Shown here piece by piece: positions 37,466-49,558 of a DNA stretch of 64,000 bases (positions are counted from its first letter, which is position 1; each line of letters begins with the position of its first letter). The notes under the pieces were generated by a model that searched no databases, was not told where the DNA came from, and was given only the letters and a program-made list of their open reading frames with translations. Position numbers and translations under genes: made by a program. Origin of the DNA: Brugia malayi (Eukaryota > Nematoda > Chromadorea > Rhabditida > Onchocercidae). Where the stretch lies: contig NW_025062479.1 of the NCBI RefSeq assembly GCF_000002995.4, positions 10,097,721-10,161,720 of the forward strand, read 5' to 3'.

Positions 37466-40096
37466 TTTTTCCCGTTCTTCATACATCCTCAAGTCTACAA
37501 ATGTCTTTTCTTTTTCCTTTCCCTTCCATCCCTCTCTTTTCAATTCATTTTCAACTGCATTTTGCAAATAAAAAGAATTTTTACGAATTCACAAATTAAT
37601 AATGAAATAATTCCCAAAAAATAAAAAGTAAGAACGAGAAAAAAAAGTCGAGAGTTTTTTTTCTATTTTAATCAATGTTAAGTTTCAAGAAAAAAATTGA
37701 ATAAAAAATTTCAATCAAAAGAACCTTCAGTTCAACAATGAAAGAAATTTCTTTTTCTCTATAAAATGTTTCCACATTTTTTCTAAATTATATTAATTGT
37801 ATGGAAACTAAAAATCGTATCAAATAGATACTCAAAATATCATTGAATTTGTTATTTTCATCTAATCTTTCAAATTTTTAACTTAAATATTCCCGCATAT
37901 GATTTATCCTTTTTCCTTCTTTCTTCTCTTTTTTCCCATTATTAATATCTTTTTCCAATATCATTTGCAAAAATTTTTATTATTGTTATCAAGTATGAAA
38001 TATTTTTCATCCACATTGTTTCATATGAAAAATAAAATCACAAATATTGCTACTACTATTTCCTCCCTTTTCTTCTCTTGCTCTCCCTTTTCCTTGAATT
38101 AATACCTCTTTTTCATTTAAATTATTTATTTGATAAAATAAAACTTAAATGAACTTCACTACTTTTAGTAAATTATATTAAAATCTTTGGATATGAAAAA
38201 CTACACCCACTGATTAACTTATCATTTGTAATTGTTTTCCATGAGCAATAAATTTACTTATCCATAAATTATCAAAAAAAAAAAAAAAATCATGATAACA
38301 ATCTTTTTACGCTATTGTTTTTTTTTCTCTCTCTCTGTGTGTGTTCTTTCCTTCCTTTATTTCTCATCAAGTTAATATTTTTTTCGATTACGATAATTAA
38401 ATTTATCAAAATTAAAAGAATTGAAATTACCAAATGATTTCTTTATAATAGTTAATAGAGAAAGATATTATCATTTCAAATAATTTTTGTTCAATTCAAA
38501 TGATTATTTTATATCAGTGGATTGGGATGTAAGCTTCATATGGTACAAAAGTACGAATGAAGTTATTAATTTAAAAATTTTGAATAAGTTATCAAATCAC
38601 TACATTTCATAAAATTTCCTCAAAATTTCTTCATTGTTTTTTATTTTTATTTATTTACTTTTCTTTTTGTAGTAACACTTTGTCATGAATAGTGCAGATT
38701 ATTGTCGTTATATGGAAGAAATTTCTTGTTAAAAAAATTTTATTTAATGTTTTTCATTTTTATTGCCAATGCTTTTGTATATTTGTATTAATTATGTAAT
38801 TAAAATTGAACTATTAGTTATGGGTTATTTTTTTTTCCTTACTATACTGAAAGAAACAACTCAAATAATTATTACAAAAATTTTCAATACTATTTGAATT
38901 ATACTAAAAGTAGGAATAACAAACAAATTTAAAAAATCGATAAGTAAAATTTTGTTCGTTGCTACCGACAGTTAAGTGATAAGGCATATATAATATATTG
39001 AAAAAATTTAAATTGTGTCAAAATTTAACAAAAAAAAAGAAAAAAATGGGAAGATTGATTTCAATTGAGTATATATAATTGTTGTGAAAGAATTGGTTTT
39101 AATTGATAAGTGTAACAAAATTTTGCTAAATTACCAACTTGTACATTGATTCATACTATCATAACTGTATAAGCTAACTGATGAAAGTAAATGATGAATG
39201 AATGTGAAATCAGGAAAGCAAGAAACAAAAAAAAAAAGTGAAAATAATGAATGGAAAAGGTGAAATATCGAAATGAATTAATATGAAAATGACGTTCTAA
39301 TGTGAATAAAAAAATGTAAATTAAACCAGTTTTATCAACTGAGAAATAATTCCACCATATTTAACTGATAATAATTGGATTGTTAGATTTTTGCTAATTT
39401 GTTGATTTATTGTTAAATATATGCTAGAGCTGTGTAATATAAGTGTATACAATAACAAATAATACTTTATTTAATGACTTATTTGCATCATTTATAATTA
39501 TTTTTTCTTTTTTGAAAGAAAAAAAAAAGTTCTATGGGAATAGCTTTTGTTGCGTAATTATTAAATAATACATTAAATATAATGTATTTTTATCATTTAT
39601 AATCTTTTAATTCAATTCTGACTTAAATTTCTTTTTTTTGCAATATAATAAATTTTAACCTATTTTTGTATAGTTGCTTTTATTTTTTAATCTTCGATGC
39701 TTGTTGAATTACAAATGATTATTTAGAGAGAGAAGGGCAGAGGGAGAAAGCAAGATGAAAATTTTGAAAGAAAATAATAGTACACAAAAGAAAGAGAAAA
39801 TGAACAGGTTATTTTCATTTATGACAAATTAGTGATCAATTTATTTCATATTAACTACTCCGATATTTGAGTTGTAATATGTCATTGTTATAAATATGAT
39901 TGAATGCAACAAGTGCGAGCTATTGTCATGTTACTTTACTAATATATTTTTTGTTATTTTATTTGTTCAATAAGATTTTTTTGTTAATTATTGCGAATCT
40001 TTAGAAGTTTTTCTCTGATCTTTGCACTTTTCATTCATTCATTCATTTCATAAATATTAATAATGTTGAAAAAAACACATTAAAATTTTATAATAT

Positions 40097-40440
40097 TTAT
40101 GAGTTAGTTTTGACCAAATAAATTTTTATAATTATTACTATATTAGAAACTTTTATATCCACTTCTCTTTTCTTTCCATCAGATATACCGTTATCATTAT
40201 TAGTATTATTATCAGCAATATCAGAAATTGTACTTCTTCGTTTTACTGCATGCATATTATCGTTATCAACAATATTATCATCATCTATACCGGATATCAA
40301 TGATCGTTTATTGAAGATATTATTATCATTATCATAATCGCTATCCATACCGGAAACTGGTGCCCCCTTTTTTTCCTGGACATGTTATCACCATTATCAC
40401 CAACGGCATCAGAAATTGTTGTCCTCTTTTCTGCATCAAA
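40097..40440 (-). pseudogene. Repetitive Asp/Asn/Lys-Arg-rich frame, possible relic
   Basis: Read on the minus strand, three degenerate repeats of about 20-35 residues share a KR(R)-S/T-x-I-S-(D/G) core followed by an Asp/Asn-rich run: KRTTISDAVGDNGDN, KRSLISGIDDDN and KRRSTISDIADNNTNNDN. The first repeat is in a different frame from the other two, the shift falling at an A7G5 run near 40363-40374. There is no signal peptide and no recognised family. It may be a decayed repeat gene or simply expanded GAT-rich DNA. Confidence 0.3.
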
Positions 40441-41614
40441 TACATTTATATATGCATTTTATCCCTTTTTTTCTTTCGAAATATTTTGTTAATACAATTT
40501 TTGCAATCAGTCGTAATGAAACTTTTTAATTTGTAAAATTTTTTGGTATTTTTGATATAAAGATTAAATTTTTCAGAACAATAATTATAAGTTAGGGTAC
40601 TAATTTCATAATTTTTAAATCTTCAAAATTCTTTATTGCTATTCTGTCCTAATGAGAAAACTTGATATAATTAGTAATAATAATCATTAATTACTACTAC
40701 TAATAATAATGATAATAGTAAAATAAATAGTAAGCATCTAATAGGTTTAACAGCTATCTGAATGAGCATTCAATAAATTGTTCTGACAACTTTCTGTTAT
40801 AAATAATAAATTTGCTTGTGCGAAAAAGAAAGAATTCATCTTTTTTTTTTCAGCAAAATTTAAAATAGTGAATTTAATTAGAATAATTTTTAAATTTTTC
40901 AAATAATATATGTATTTAATTCTTTTAATATTCCTTAATTTTTTACACTTAGCGATAATACTTACAACTTATTTTTTAAATGCTATAAAATAAATTATTT
41001 CAAAAAAATTCCATCATTTCACTAATAAATCACATCTCAAGGGTTTTTTTTAAAGTCATATGTGACATTCGTTTTTTTAAATTTGTTCTTAAAAGTTTTT
41101 TGCTTAGATCTTTCTTATTGAAGTTCAGATTTGAAATTTATATACTGAAGATTTCGAATTAGATACATAAATTTGAAAACTTTTATAGCACAATTTTTTT
41201 TTTTAAAAAAAAATAAAACATTCTAACACTAAATATTTGTTGCAATAAATCAAATAATTCAACACTATTTTTCACGTGCAGAATTTTCATACAATTATAC
41301 TTATCTTATGTTTTTCGTCTTTTTTTTTTCTTAATTTTTTTTTTTTGATTTCATCATTTTAGTCTTGATTAAATATTAAATTTTTATTTGTCACTATCAT
41401 AAGTTATGTCTATTGTTACGCAAATTTTGCTTCACTGACACGATATGCATTAACGATAAGCGAAATTTAATTATTATCATATTCATCATATGTATATTTG
41501 TTATTTTATTTTAGAACTCATACTTTAAAATATTGAAAATGAATGTAAAAATAATAAATATTTGATTAAATTAATTTAGTGCTAATGATTAAAAAAATAA
41601 ATAAATAAAATAAA

Positions 41615-43259
41615 ATGAATTTAGCTATGACTTCTACAAATAATTCGAGTGGCACTGATAATAATCAAAAAGTTAGCATTCATTTGCAGTTTTGCTACTT
41701 TTCTTTTTTTTTCTTTCTTTGGAAAAAAATTTATTAGCAAAAAATATTTTTGTATTTTAAATTGTAAATCAAATCAAATTGAATTTTCGGAAGTAATTTG
41801 TATATTTTAATTGTTGAAATATTTGAAGTATGAAGAAAGTATACGCCAAGCAAATGATGCATTACGAGATTTGATGGAGCTTGTCAACATGCCCGATTTC
41901 GAGGATCATGATGGTTGGAAACAAAAAATTTCGAATAAAAGCGATGTTGTTTATTCAAAACGCTTTAAAATGGGAAAAGTTTTTACTATGAGAGTAATTT
42001 TTTTTCTTTAATTTCAAATTCCAAGCATTTTGATTAATTAAGGGGATAACATTAGGAAATTATACAAAATTGTTTAATTTTGAAAGAAGAAAAAAGAAGG
42101 GAAATTTTTATCTATAAGAAATAATTATGTGATGAAATTGTTCATTTGTTTGCTTGTTTATTTTTTTCCTTTTTTTTTTCGTCTTATTTTCTTTCAGACT
42201 ATTTTTAATTTCCCTCTGCAACAAGCATTTGTGGAACATTGGGAAAATTTTATTGATATTACCCATTACAACAAAAATATTTCAAATGTGAAAATTGTTG
42301 CTGATCTATCATCTAACACAGATATTGTTTATGTAAATAAATAAATAAATATATTAAATATTTTAAAATTGTTTAGATTAAAAAAAAACGAAAAAACTTT
42401 GGATTTTTAAAATAAAAATAACTAAACAAATAGTTTCATTAGAGGGATAAAAAAATGAAACGATCAATAACACTATATATTGATAACGAATTGATAATGA
42501 AAAAAAGAAATTAATGTTAAATAATAAAACTAAACATATATAAAAATAAAAACAAATCTTTTTACTTTTTTATTTTGAGTTTTAAATCAAAATTTTTCTT
42601 TTTGATCAATTAAAACAATAATATTTTTAGTACGCAATGAATGATATTTCAAGCATTAAGGGACGAGATTTTCTAATGTGTCGCACATTTCGTCGTACTG
42701 ATAATGAAATTATTGAAGCTGCACGAAGCATTAATCTTCCTGATTTTAAATTTAATCCGCAAAAAATACGGTTAATTGCATTTGAGTGATAAAAAGTTTG
42801 ATTTTTTTATTATAACATAAATAATTTTAAATTTGTATTGTTCATCTTTCAGAAATTATATTTTTATGCATGTATTTTATCTTCTCAGCAAATTTAAATT
42901 ACTTATATCTATTACCATAAATTTCATTTTTTATGTTACAAAAGAAAATGAAACAATTTTAATTTAATAATTTCATCGTTAAACATAGTCCTTTTTTTAA
43001 ATTATCAGTTCTATAATTTATCAAATTTTATCAAATGATAATAACAAATTGTAGTGGACATATCATACTTGGCGGTGGACGTTTTCGAATTCATCCCAAG
43101 GATTCCACAAAAACAATTGTTGATTATGTGATGTGTGTGGATTTCAAAAGTCCTGATATACCAAGTGTAATTACGGATGCAACACTCAGTATGCTAATTT
43201 TACAAGATGCTGAATCGATACGTAAACAAATTGAACGACTTAAGCATGATGCTGTATAA
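41615..43259 (+). CDS. Small START-domain lipid-transfer protein
   Basis: Five exons (41615-41671, 41829-41993, 42198-42332, 42631-42770, 43055-43259) join in frame to 233 residues, about the length of an isolated START domain (~210). START domains bind sterols, phospholipids or ceramide in a hydrophobic tunnel and move them between membranes. Matching landmarks: YEESIRQANDALRDLMEL and DVVYSKRFKMGKVFTMR in the N-terminal helix and first strands; HWENFIDITHYNKNISNVKIV; the signature SIKGRDFLMCRTFRR, equivalent to the SPRDFV..R motif of STARD3/StAR; DYVMCVDFKSPDIPSVITD; and the C-terminal helix ending ESIRKQIERLK. There is no signal peptide or membrane segment, so a cytosolic protein is expected. 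The closest vertebrate pattern seems to be StAR/MLN64, but the ligand cannot be inferred. Exon 2 uses an AAG acceptor. AATAAA follows at about 43330. Confidence 0.86.
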
Positions 43260-46200
43260 TTTGTACTAAATTTTGTCATATAATTCAAATCATTTATTAT
43301 ATTACTCATCCTATTATTATTTAAATTAAAAATAAACAAGCAAATTTTAGAAAAATAAATTTCTGAATAAAAAAAAGTTTGTTTTTGCAATATTTTATTC
43401 CAATATTTGAAATTTATTTAAATATCAAACAAAAAGATTACAACTAATCAATGCGTTGATAGACTATATTTATTTATACATACATATTCTTTTTGTTTAT
43501 TTATTTATTTAGCTCTAAATTTTTTGATTTAAAACAAAAATGTTTAAATTATGATAAAAAATATTATGAATTAAGCATTCTAAACTGATAAATCACTTAT
43601 ATTCCAGCATTTTAAATTATATTCACTATTTATTTAAACGAAAAAAACAAAGGATATTTTTTAAATTACCTGCTTGTTTTTTTTTTTTTTATCATTTAAA
43701 ATAATTATCCATTAATTTTTTCTTTTGAATGTTAGATTTGAAAGCATTTTTTTTTCAGCTATTAAATAAAAAACTTATAACATAAAATTATTCATCAAAT
43801 ATATTAACAATATTTGTTAAACATATAACCCAATTATTTGATAATTAATTGCAATGAAAATAATTACAGTCATTATAACTACACTTTATCACTTCTTTTT
43901 TGACAATCAGGTATACTACATCAATAAAAATGTTGTTAGTCATCGTTTGTCAGTAAACTCATCATAAAAATGATAAATAATCAAAAAATGATAACAAAGA
44001 AACAAATGTAGCATCTAATTTTATTGCTTATATTTCATTGAAGTGATAAATGAAAAATGTTATTAGTCAAATGCAATTAGAGTTTTTTTTCGCCATTTGA
44101 TTATATGAATTATTGGTTAATTTTAATTTTCAACAATTCTTTAATGAATAATTAAATAATTTCCTTTTATCACTCGTTTTTTTTTTACAGCGAAAAAAAT
44201 TTTTTTTTGAAAAAGAGAATTTTTTTATTCTTCCAATAAATATATTGGAGTAAGTGTTAAAATGTTAAAATTTCAAAGTAACATTTGTAGAAATTGAATT
44301 AATTATCAAATGAGATACGATTTAACAAAATGACAACCATTGTTCTCAGACAGATTTTGTCCAACAATAAAATTCATATATCTAAGTGCATAACATAAAT
44401 CAATTTAAAATTTTAAAAGATTTTAAATTTAATAAAAAAAGCGCTTTTAATAATTCAAATTTGCATTAATATTTCAAATAAATTTGAAAGAGTCGATTTT
44501 TTTTTACTTCTTATCACCTTTTAAATGATTTTGAAATTTAAGCTTTAGTAACCGGTATAAATTGTTTCTAATGAAATCTATTTCGTATTTTAATAAATAT
44601 TAATTAAAAATAGAAAATCTTTCTCTTGAAAAAAAATTAATAATGAGATTTGTAATATTGATGATTTTTACTAATATTCAATTTATTTTCGGTAATTTCA
44701 TCCTGATTTTTATCGATTATTGTTAATTAACGAATATTAAAAAAAATACATAAAATTAATCATGTGACATACAATAACTAAAATTGTAATAATAGTTTAA
44801 AAAAAATTGAGTTTGAAAAAAAAAGTAAAAAAAAAAAAAATGTTTAATATTAGAAGATATGTGTTAACGGAAAGAAAATAGTTATAAAAGTAAAGAATTA
44901 TAATTCATTAGTAAATTAATCGTATTCATATCAAATTCTTCTGCTACGTTACAGCATAAAATGATAATACTAATTCATTTCAAAATTTTAAACATTTAAT
45001 GTTTTTCAAACTTTTGAAAACAAAACCAAAAAAAAAACTCTAATGCAGTTTTTTTCCTTTTCATTTTTTGTAATTTGTTTAGCATTTCAATTACTTTCAT
45101 CATTATCATTGGTTTACAATCACTTCGTTTTCTTGTCTCTTTAAAAAAAAAAAAAAAAAAAATTATACTGACATTTTGATGTTGACAAAGATCATTTTTC
45201 AAAACTTTTTTTTTTTTTTGTAAGTGTCGAAAATGGTTAAATGCTTTGGACTGATTTTAAGAAAAAAAACCTAAAATAAAATTTTAAATAATATTTGTAA
45301 AACTTATCTTTTTCTTGAATATTTGTTGTAATGTATTACTCAATAAATGTGGAATAAAAGTTTTAATATAAAATAGCTTGAAATTTAAAATTAAAAATGA
45401 TAGAAATAATTAATCAGGTAAACTCACGATAGTACTAATAAATAATACAAAAATATTGTCGTTTATTTTTTGCAATTAGCGCATAATATACAATACTATA
45501 AATAATGATAAATAAATGAAGTCAAGATCTGATTAATCAAGTGTAAGCTGAAATTGACTGTGAATAATTTGATTAAAATTATACATTATCAAAATTACTA
45601 AAGCCAAATTAACAATTTAATAAGACGAATTTTTTTCAAAGAAAAGAAGTGTTATTGAATCAAAAAAATTTTCAAAAATAATGATAATAATAGTAAGAAT
45701 AATAATAAATAAATGAATAAGTAATAATGAATAAATAAATGAATAAATAATTATATAATAATAGTACCTGTTTAATTAGTATTGCCAGTAAATTATAAAT
45801 ATATTCTGTCCGCTTTATCAGCAATTTTAATTTCACTTTATCATCGGATTTAACGACAACAAATCTTTTATTTGGTGCAAATTAGAAGGAAAAATAGTTC
45901 TAATAATTTGTCGAAATTTCTTCTATTATTATCATTGCAGTTAAAGTTGATCAAACGAATGAATTTAGGAAATGTTAGAAATTCCGAAAAATTCTGCTTT
46001 CTACTAAATGTTTATTTTATACAAACATAAATGTCAGATAATACAAAGTCGGAAAATGATAAACAAATAACAATGATATGAAATTTTGTAAAATTGAGCG
46101 AAAAAAAGAGTCGATTACATTATAATAAATTTTAACAGAGAAAAAATTTGTTGATTTTTGCGTTTGTTTTCGCCTAATTTTCTTATTTTATTTATTTGTT

Positions 46201-47840
46201 GTTATAATTTATCAGTTTAATTACATTAGCACCGAATATTGAATATTTTATTAATTCTTTTTTTTCCGATTTGTATAAATTTTAGTTTTATCCCGAAAAC
46301 AGTAACAAAACACAAACAAAGACAATTTTTTTTTTATCTAATGATCAAAAAAAAATCGATTGCAGAAGAAAAAAAAAACTTTTCGTTTATCTATGTAACC
46401 ATAATAAGTAGATTTTATGGAAAAAGGCGAAAACGAATGAAATGATAAAAAGATTGTCGAAAATTAAATCTTGTTTGTAAATTTGTTTATGTTTTAATAT
46501 TTTTCAATAAACATCAAAAAACAAATTATTATTCATTTATTTAAACGTTTTTACATTTAATTTATAAAAATTGATGATTGCTTTCCTGAATCAAGTATAG
46601 TGAATGTATAAAATAATATAATTAAATTAATTTCATAAAAAAACTTAAAATTGCATAGTTATGAAAAATTTTTTATCTTTGCAGTTATTTATTTGAGAAA
46701 AAAAAAGAAGTTTAATGAATTAACAAATGTAATTTGTCAAAATTTTGCAAGCTAATTTTCATTTAAACCTTATTACTGGTATCTTCACGCACAATTTCTT
46801 TTAGTATTAACTTATATTATCTATATTTTTTTAATATTAATTTAAATTACCTACCAGTATTACTCATATAAATTTGCAAATTATTTTCAAGGAACGATAT
46901 TAAATCACACTTCGTGTTTTTCTTTCATTTTGATCTTTTCAATAGTTCCCTAATTATCCAAAAATAGAAAATTTATCATTATCATTTTATCATAATCAGT
47001 CAAGAGATCAGGTAGTCGGTTACAATTTCTAACATTTGAAAGAGAGACAGAGACAGAAACAAAGACAAAGACAAAGAGTACATTAAAAAAAATTTTTTTT
47101 TAATTATTCAAAAAAAAAAGTTTAAAAAAATGATAAAATGGATTAAAAAATTATTTGATGAATAAATTGACAATAAAATATTGATTACTAGCGTCTATTA
47201 TCAGTTAAATGTTCCATTGTTTATTTAAATACAATTCTTTCATTTCTGTCACATCTGTTAAATATGATAGCAATCATTTGTCATATCAATAGTTGCATTT
47301 GTCAAAGTTGGTACGTTTTTTTTTTTTCTTTTTTTTTGTATAAAATTATGACAAAAGAATACATTAATGAATTGTATTCATAAATGTCATATCAAATAAT
47401 TGTATCATAAATTTTATATATTAAATAAAATGATTGGAAAATGATAATTTTTGCACTGTTATATGAAAAGAAATTTTTAATACAATACAGGTAATATGTA
47501 TAAATTTACAATAAATTTAACGCTTTTTTTGTTCATGGAATTTAAAATGGTAAAAGATTATGAAGAATGATAAATTCATTTGTAAATTTGACATTTATCA
47601 CACACATACACAAAAAAAGAAAAAGGGAAAAAAGAAAAAAATTTACACAATATTTGATGCTTATTGTTAATTTGATGATTTGAATAAATGAAAAAACAAA
47701 TTGCTTAAAATCTTCTCTTAAATAATTCAAATATTGGCGTACACTTGAGATATTTTTTTAAAAAATTCTTTTTTTTCTTTTTTAAATTAAATATTAAGTA
47801 AAAGTTTGATTGAAAAGATGGAAAAATTTTTAGTTCAAAA

Positions 47841-47892
47841 TGTTTTTTTATGCTTATTTAAAATGAATATTTTAAATAAGCATAAAAAAACA
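47841..47892. repeat. Perfect 24-bp inverted repeat with 4-base loop
   Basis: The left arm (47841-47864, beginning TGTTTTTTTATGC) is exactly complementary to 47869-47892 across a GAAT loop. Such a perfect stem could extrude as a cruciform or fold as an RNA hairpin. It lies in intergenic DNA. Confidence 0.88.
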
Positions 47893-49537
47893 AATGCATT
47901 AACATTAAAACAGATTGCATAATAAAATATTTCGATTTTTTTCCTTTTCCCTTTTTTTTTTCTAATAGATAAAAGGAATTAATGAATTATGCATACATTT
48001 GAAAAAAATATTTCAGTTATTAATCAAAAAAAATTTTTGCTTGATTCATCATCAGAACAAAATATTAATGGAAGAATTTAGAAAATTGATAACTTTTTTT
48101 ACACTTAAAACAATATAAAGTATGAATGTTAGCATTTTAAGTTCTAAATTTTAAGTAAATATTTCGCGTAAACCAGTACTATTGCGCTGCTTTTTGGTCA
48201 TATTATTTGTTATCAGTAACGGTAGTTTAGTTCATCGATGGGGTATGTTTTGCTTTCTGAAGAGTATTATTAATTTTTTTTTATTTTTGGTATAAAATTC
48301 AGTTTTCTGTCATTAAATCAATTCAGTGAGGTTAATATAATAATAATAATATAAATGGCATTACACATAATCAGAAAAAGAAGGAAGAAAAAATTTTGTA
48401 ATAAAAATTTATCCTATTTTAAATAAAAAATATTTCAATAATTCTATGGATTATTTTACAAATTGCATTACGTAAACAATAAACCACTTACTTTTTATGG
48501 AAAAGATTGACATAATGACACTTTCTTTCATTTCCTCTTCACCCAGTTTTCTTCGAAATAATTTCGGAAAACAAAAACAACAAAAAAAAGCGAAGGACAA
48601 AAAAAAAAGTGAGATGATTCAGCTTTAAAATGGAACTTCCTGTCTGAACAAAGTTATGACGTCTATTTCAACTTTTTCATTTTTTTTTTTTTTTTTCATA
48701 ACAAACGAAGAATAACTTCATGTATTTTTCTTTGCCTTTTTATTCCTTGTTTACCAAACATTTCACACACACGCATTTTGATAATATTCATGAAGCAGAG
48801 ATGGACACTAAAGTGATAAAAAAAGTGACGAGTGATAGCATTTGTGGATAAGAAATGGCTAACCTTTTCTTTCTCTGTGCATATTTTTGAAAAAAGAAAA
48901 AATTAAAAAACGAAGTGAAAAAATAATTCAATAAAAAAAGGAGCAAAACGGGTTTCTTATTCATATACTGCAAAAAAAAAAAAAAAGAAACAGTAGAAAT
49001 ACAGAAGCTTTTATGAAGTTTATCACTTTTGCCTTTTCCTATTTAAATTACAATTTCTCATCAATTCTCTATCGCATTCTCTATCCTTCTAGTATAAATT
49101 GTTGGATAATTTAATTAATTATTAATTAGCAGCATTTACGAATATTTCATTGGAAAATTGAAATAGTAAGTTATAAATAAAAATTTATTTGAGTTGGATA
49201 ATATTAGCTGCTGGAAGAGATTTTTGAATGAAATCTTTCAGTTGATTAAATTAGCAAATAAGCATTAACTGATTGTTTGCCAATTAATAGAATTTCATTT
49301 GACATGATGACTGTAACATTGCTGATAGATTTTAAATTAATTCATCAAAATTTCATCATCATTACTGTTGGACATTTTCATTATAAAAGTTTCAATTTTT
49401 TTTTTTTGTCCGAAAAATTTTATTGCCAAACGAAAGGGAATAGGTTAAGAAAGAGGAAAATCTGCAGAGAGAATTGTAATTTTAATAGAAAAAGACTAAA
49501 TTGAATTGATGTAACCAATTACCGATAAGCTTAGATT

Positions 49538-49558
49538 ATTTCTGACTGAGTCAGAAAT
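49538..49558. promoter_or_regulatory. 21-base palindrome around an AP-1-type site
   Basis: ATTTCTGACT-G-AGTCAGAAAT is perfectly symmetrical around one central base and contains TGAGTCA (49547-49553), the consensus AP-1 (Fos/Jun) site. It is 3 kb upstream of the WNK start codon. Function is inferred. Confidence 0.35.

Larger units (their letters stand above)
36677..41614. other. 4.9-kb intergenic region without a supported gene
   Basis: GPCR 3' UTR (AATAAA at 36909-36914), then AT-rich low-complexity DNA. It contains the 63-bp minisatellite at 37277-37465, a CT/GT microsatellite near 38325-38344 and a repetitive Asp/Asn-rich minus-strand frame at 40097-40440. Confidence 0.5.

Noticed and set aside
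37201..37599. Overlapping open frames on both strands across the 63-bp minisatellite
   Set aside because: Frames are kept open because the repeat length is a multiple of three. No domain, no splice context and no composition typical of coding DNA.
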